The notes below the pieces were generated by a model. It was not told the origin of the DNA and made no database searches. It saw nothing but the letters and a program-made list of their open reading frames with translations. Position numbers and translations under genes: made by a program. Positions 13,100 to 13,976 of a DNA stretch of 13,976 nucleotides are shown in pieces. The stretch lies in the NCBI GenBank assembly GCA_946497265.1, contig CAMMKL010000029.1, positions 1 to 13,976 on the forward strand, read 5' to 3'. This DNA comes from an uncultured Clostridia bacterium. Lineage in GTDB: Bacteria; Bacillota; Clostridia; Oscillospirales; Acutalibacteraceae. The number at the start of each line of letters is the position of its first letter. Within the stretch, counting starts at the first letter, position 1.

Positions 13100-13976
13100 T
13101 TATTTTGGTGCGGTATATGAGGTTCCATATTCTATCCAGTTAACCCACACAGAAGTCCGCGCACCGTTCTTGGAAGCAAACGTGTGTATTTCACACAGTG
13201 ACCAAAGTAAGGTTGTTGGGTCTTGTTGCCGAACCTTTAACCAATGTTGTTCCTGTGAATCCGCATATACAATATCGTCCAGTGACGTTGATGCAGAAAT
13301 CTGAATACTGTCAGAAGTTTTCACCTCGATTGTTCCCAAACCATAGATACTCGTTCGGCGGATGTCCGCTAAAACCGGAACAGCGCTATCCTTAGGACGG
13401 ATGCTTATTTTTATCGCATTTGCCCCTGTTTTTTGATAAGTTAGAATTAGATTCTGTAGCGGAATATCAATGAGACTATTTGTGGCGGAAAGGTCAACGC
13501 TGTAAGTCGTCAATGGAGCATGCAAATTCGGTGTGGTTGTTTGCTGGCCATTGCTCATAAAACGAAGTTTGTAGCTGGTGGGTGTATTTTCCGCCACAAC
13601 AATCTCTGGTGCGGGGCCTGCTTCGCCCTGAGGGCCAGGGTCTCCTTTTTCACCTTGTGGGCCGGTTGGGCCTTGCTCTCCCTGCGGACCCATCGGCCCC
13701 TTGGGAACCACAAAATCCAGCGATATCCCGGTTTCTGTCGGGTTCGCCGTCACTTCGGCTGCCTCCCCGGATTCCACCTTCCCAATTGTGACCGTCGGTG
13801 TAGCACCCATTGGCCCTTGCGGGCCGATTTCGCCCTGATCTCCCTTGGGGCCTGCTTCGCCCTGAGGGCCGGGGTCTCCCTTTTCACCTTGTGGGCCGGC
13901 TGGGCCTTGCTCTCCCTGCGGACCCATCGGCCCCTTGGGAACCACAAAATCCAGCGATATCCCGGTTTCTGTCGGG
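13100..13976 (-). CDS. Collagen-like Gly-X-Y repeat protein, 5' end outside the window
   Basis: 292 codons visible; the frame is open at 13976, so the start lies further right. The N-terminal visible part alternates Gly-X-Y blocks (GPMGPQGEQGPAGPQGEKG and alike) with a ~34-residue linker containing TVTIGKVESGEAAEVTANP and ETGISLDFVVP. Two linker-plus-collagen units are seen, 78 residues apart. The last ~175 residues are a non-collagen C-terminal domain that begins APEIVVAENTPTSYKLRFM and ends WVNWIEYGTSYTAPK, with no LPXTG anchor. Such proteins in Clostridia occur on spore surfaces, as adhesins, or in phage tail fibres. The triple-helix rod with a C-terminal head that sets trimer register is inference. 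No phage genes are near, so a surface or spore protein is slightly favoured. Confidence 0.88.
   Translation of the reverse strand, partial: PTETGISLDFVVPKGPMGPQGEQGPAGPQGEKGDPGPQGEAGPKGDQGEIGPQGPMGATPTVTIGKVESGEAAEVTANPTETGISLDFVVPKGPMGPQGEQGPTGPQGEKGDPGPQGEAGPAPEIVVAENTPTSYKLRFMSNGQQTTTPNLHAPLTTYSVDLSATNSLIDIPLQNLILTYQKTGANAIKISIRPKDSAVPVLADIRRTSIYGLGTIEVKTSDSIQISASTSLDDIVYADSQEQHWLKVRQQDPTTLLWSLCEIHTFASKNGARTSVWVNWIEYGTSYTAPK
13611..13976 (-). repeat. 234-bp period repeats in the collagen-like gene
   Basis: Bases 13611-13742 recur almost unchanged at 13845-13976, an offset of 234 bp (78 codons, in frame). The repeat runs off the window edge, so more units are likely. Near-identity at DNA level suggests recent duplication or gene conversion and a copy number that can change. 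Confidence 0.9.

Noticed and set aside
13100..13976. Prophage tail module
   Set aside because: Collagen-like repeats occur in tail fibres, but no other phage structural gene is in the window next to it.

Overview
The window looks like accessory chromosome of an anaerobic low-to-mid GC Bacillota (Clostridia; a gut Lachnospiraceae-type genome is my best guess). The basis is purine-rich Shine-Dalgarno sites, simple U-tract terminators, a lipoprotein signal with an LTGC lipobox, and the gene families present. I cannot name a species.

Left end (1-2213, all minus strand): a barnase/barstar toxin-immunity island. Read in transcription order, a strong promoter drives a short two-domain toxin (phage Mu-F/SPP1 gp7-like Cys motif followed by a barnase-type RNase). 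It is followed by three tandem barstar-family immunity genes, then a decayed C-terminal toxin fragment, then a fourth barstar copy with an in-frame amber codon that runs off the window. The first two immunity genes lie in a ~380-bp tandem duplication. Their differences cluster at positions that in barstar contact barnase.

Middle left (2282-5224, minus): a two-gene operon of a DHHW-family protein and an MBOAT O-acyltransferase (AlgI/DltB type), probably for acylation of a cell-surface polymer. It has its own promoter with a long leader and a textbook terminator.

Centre (5342-12668): the most unusual block. Six minus-strand genes in tight order encode a NifH-like Fe protein, a class III substrate-binding lipoprotein, a FecCD/BtuC-type permease, a FecE/BtuD-type ATPase, and two nitrogenase component-1-like subunits (NifD-like and NifK-like, overlapping by 4 bp). 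A plus-strand AraC-family regulator is transcribed away from them. No nifB, nifE, nifN, nifV or molybdenum-cofactor gene is visible, so this is probably not a nitrogen-fixing nitrogenase. It is more likely a nitrogenase-like reductase tied to import of a metal, metal chelate or tetrapyrrole-like molecule. The NifD-like subunit keeps the three cluster cysteines, but the NifK-like partner has Ser/Thr/Ser at the matching places. The nifH-like and araC promoters face each other in a short region dense in inverted repeats, which suggests mutually exclusive control.

Right end (12669-13976): a gene-free, hairpin-rich stretch of ~430 bp, then the 3' part of a minus-strand collagen-like (Gly-X-Y) surface or tail protein with 234-bp internal repeats, open at the window edge.
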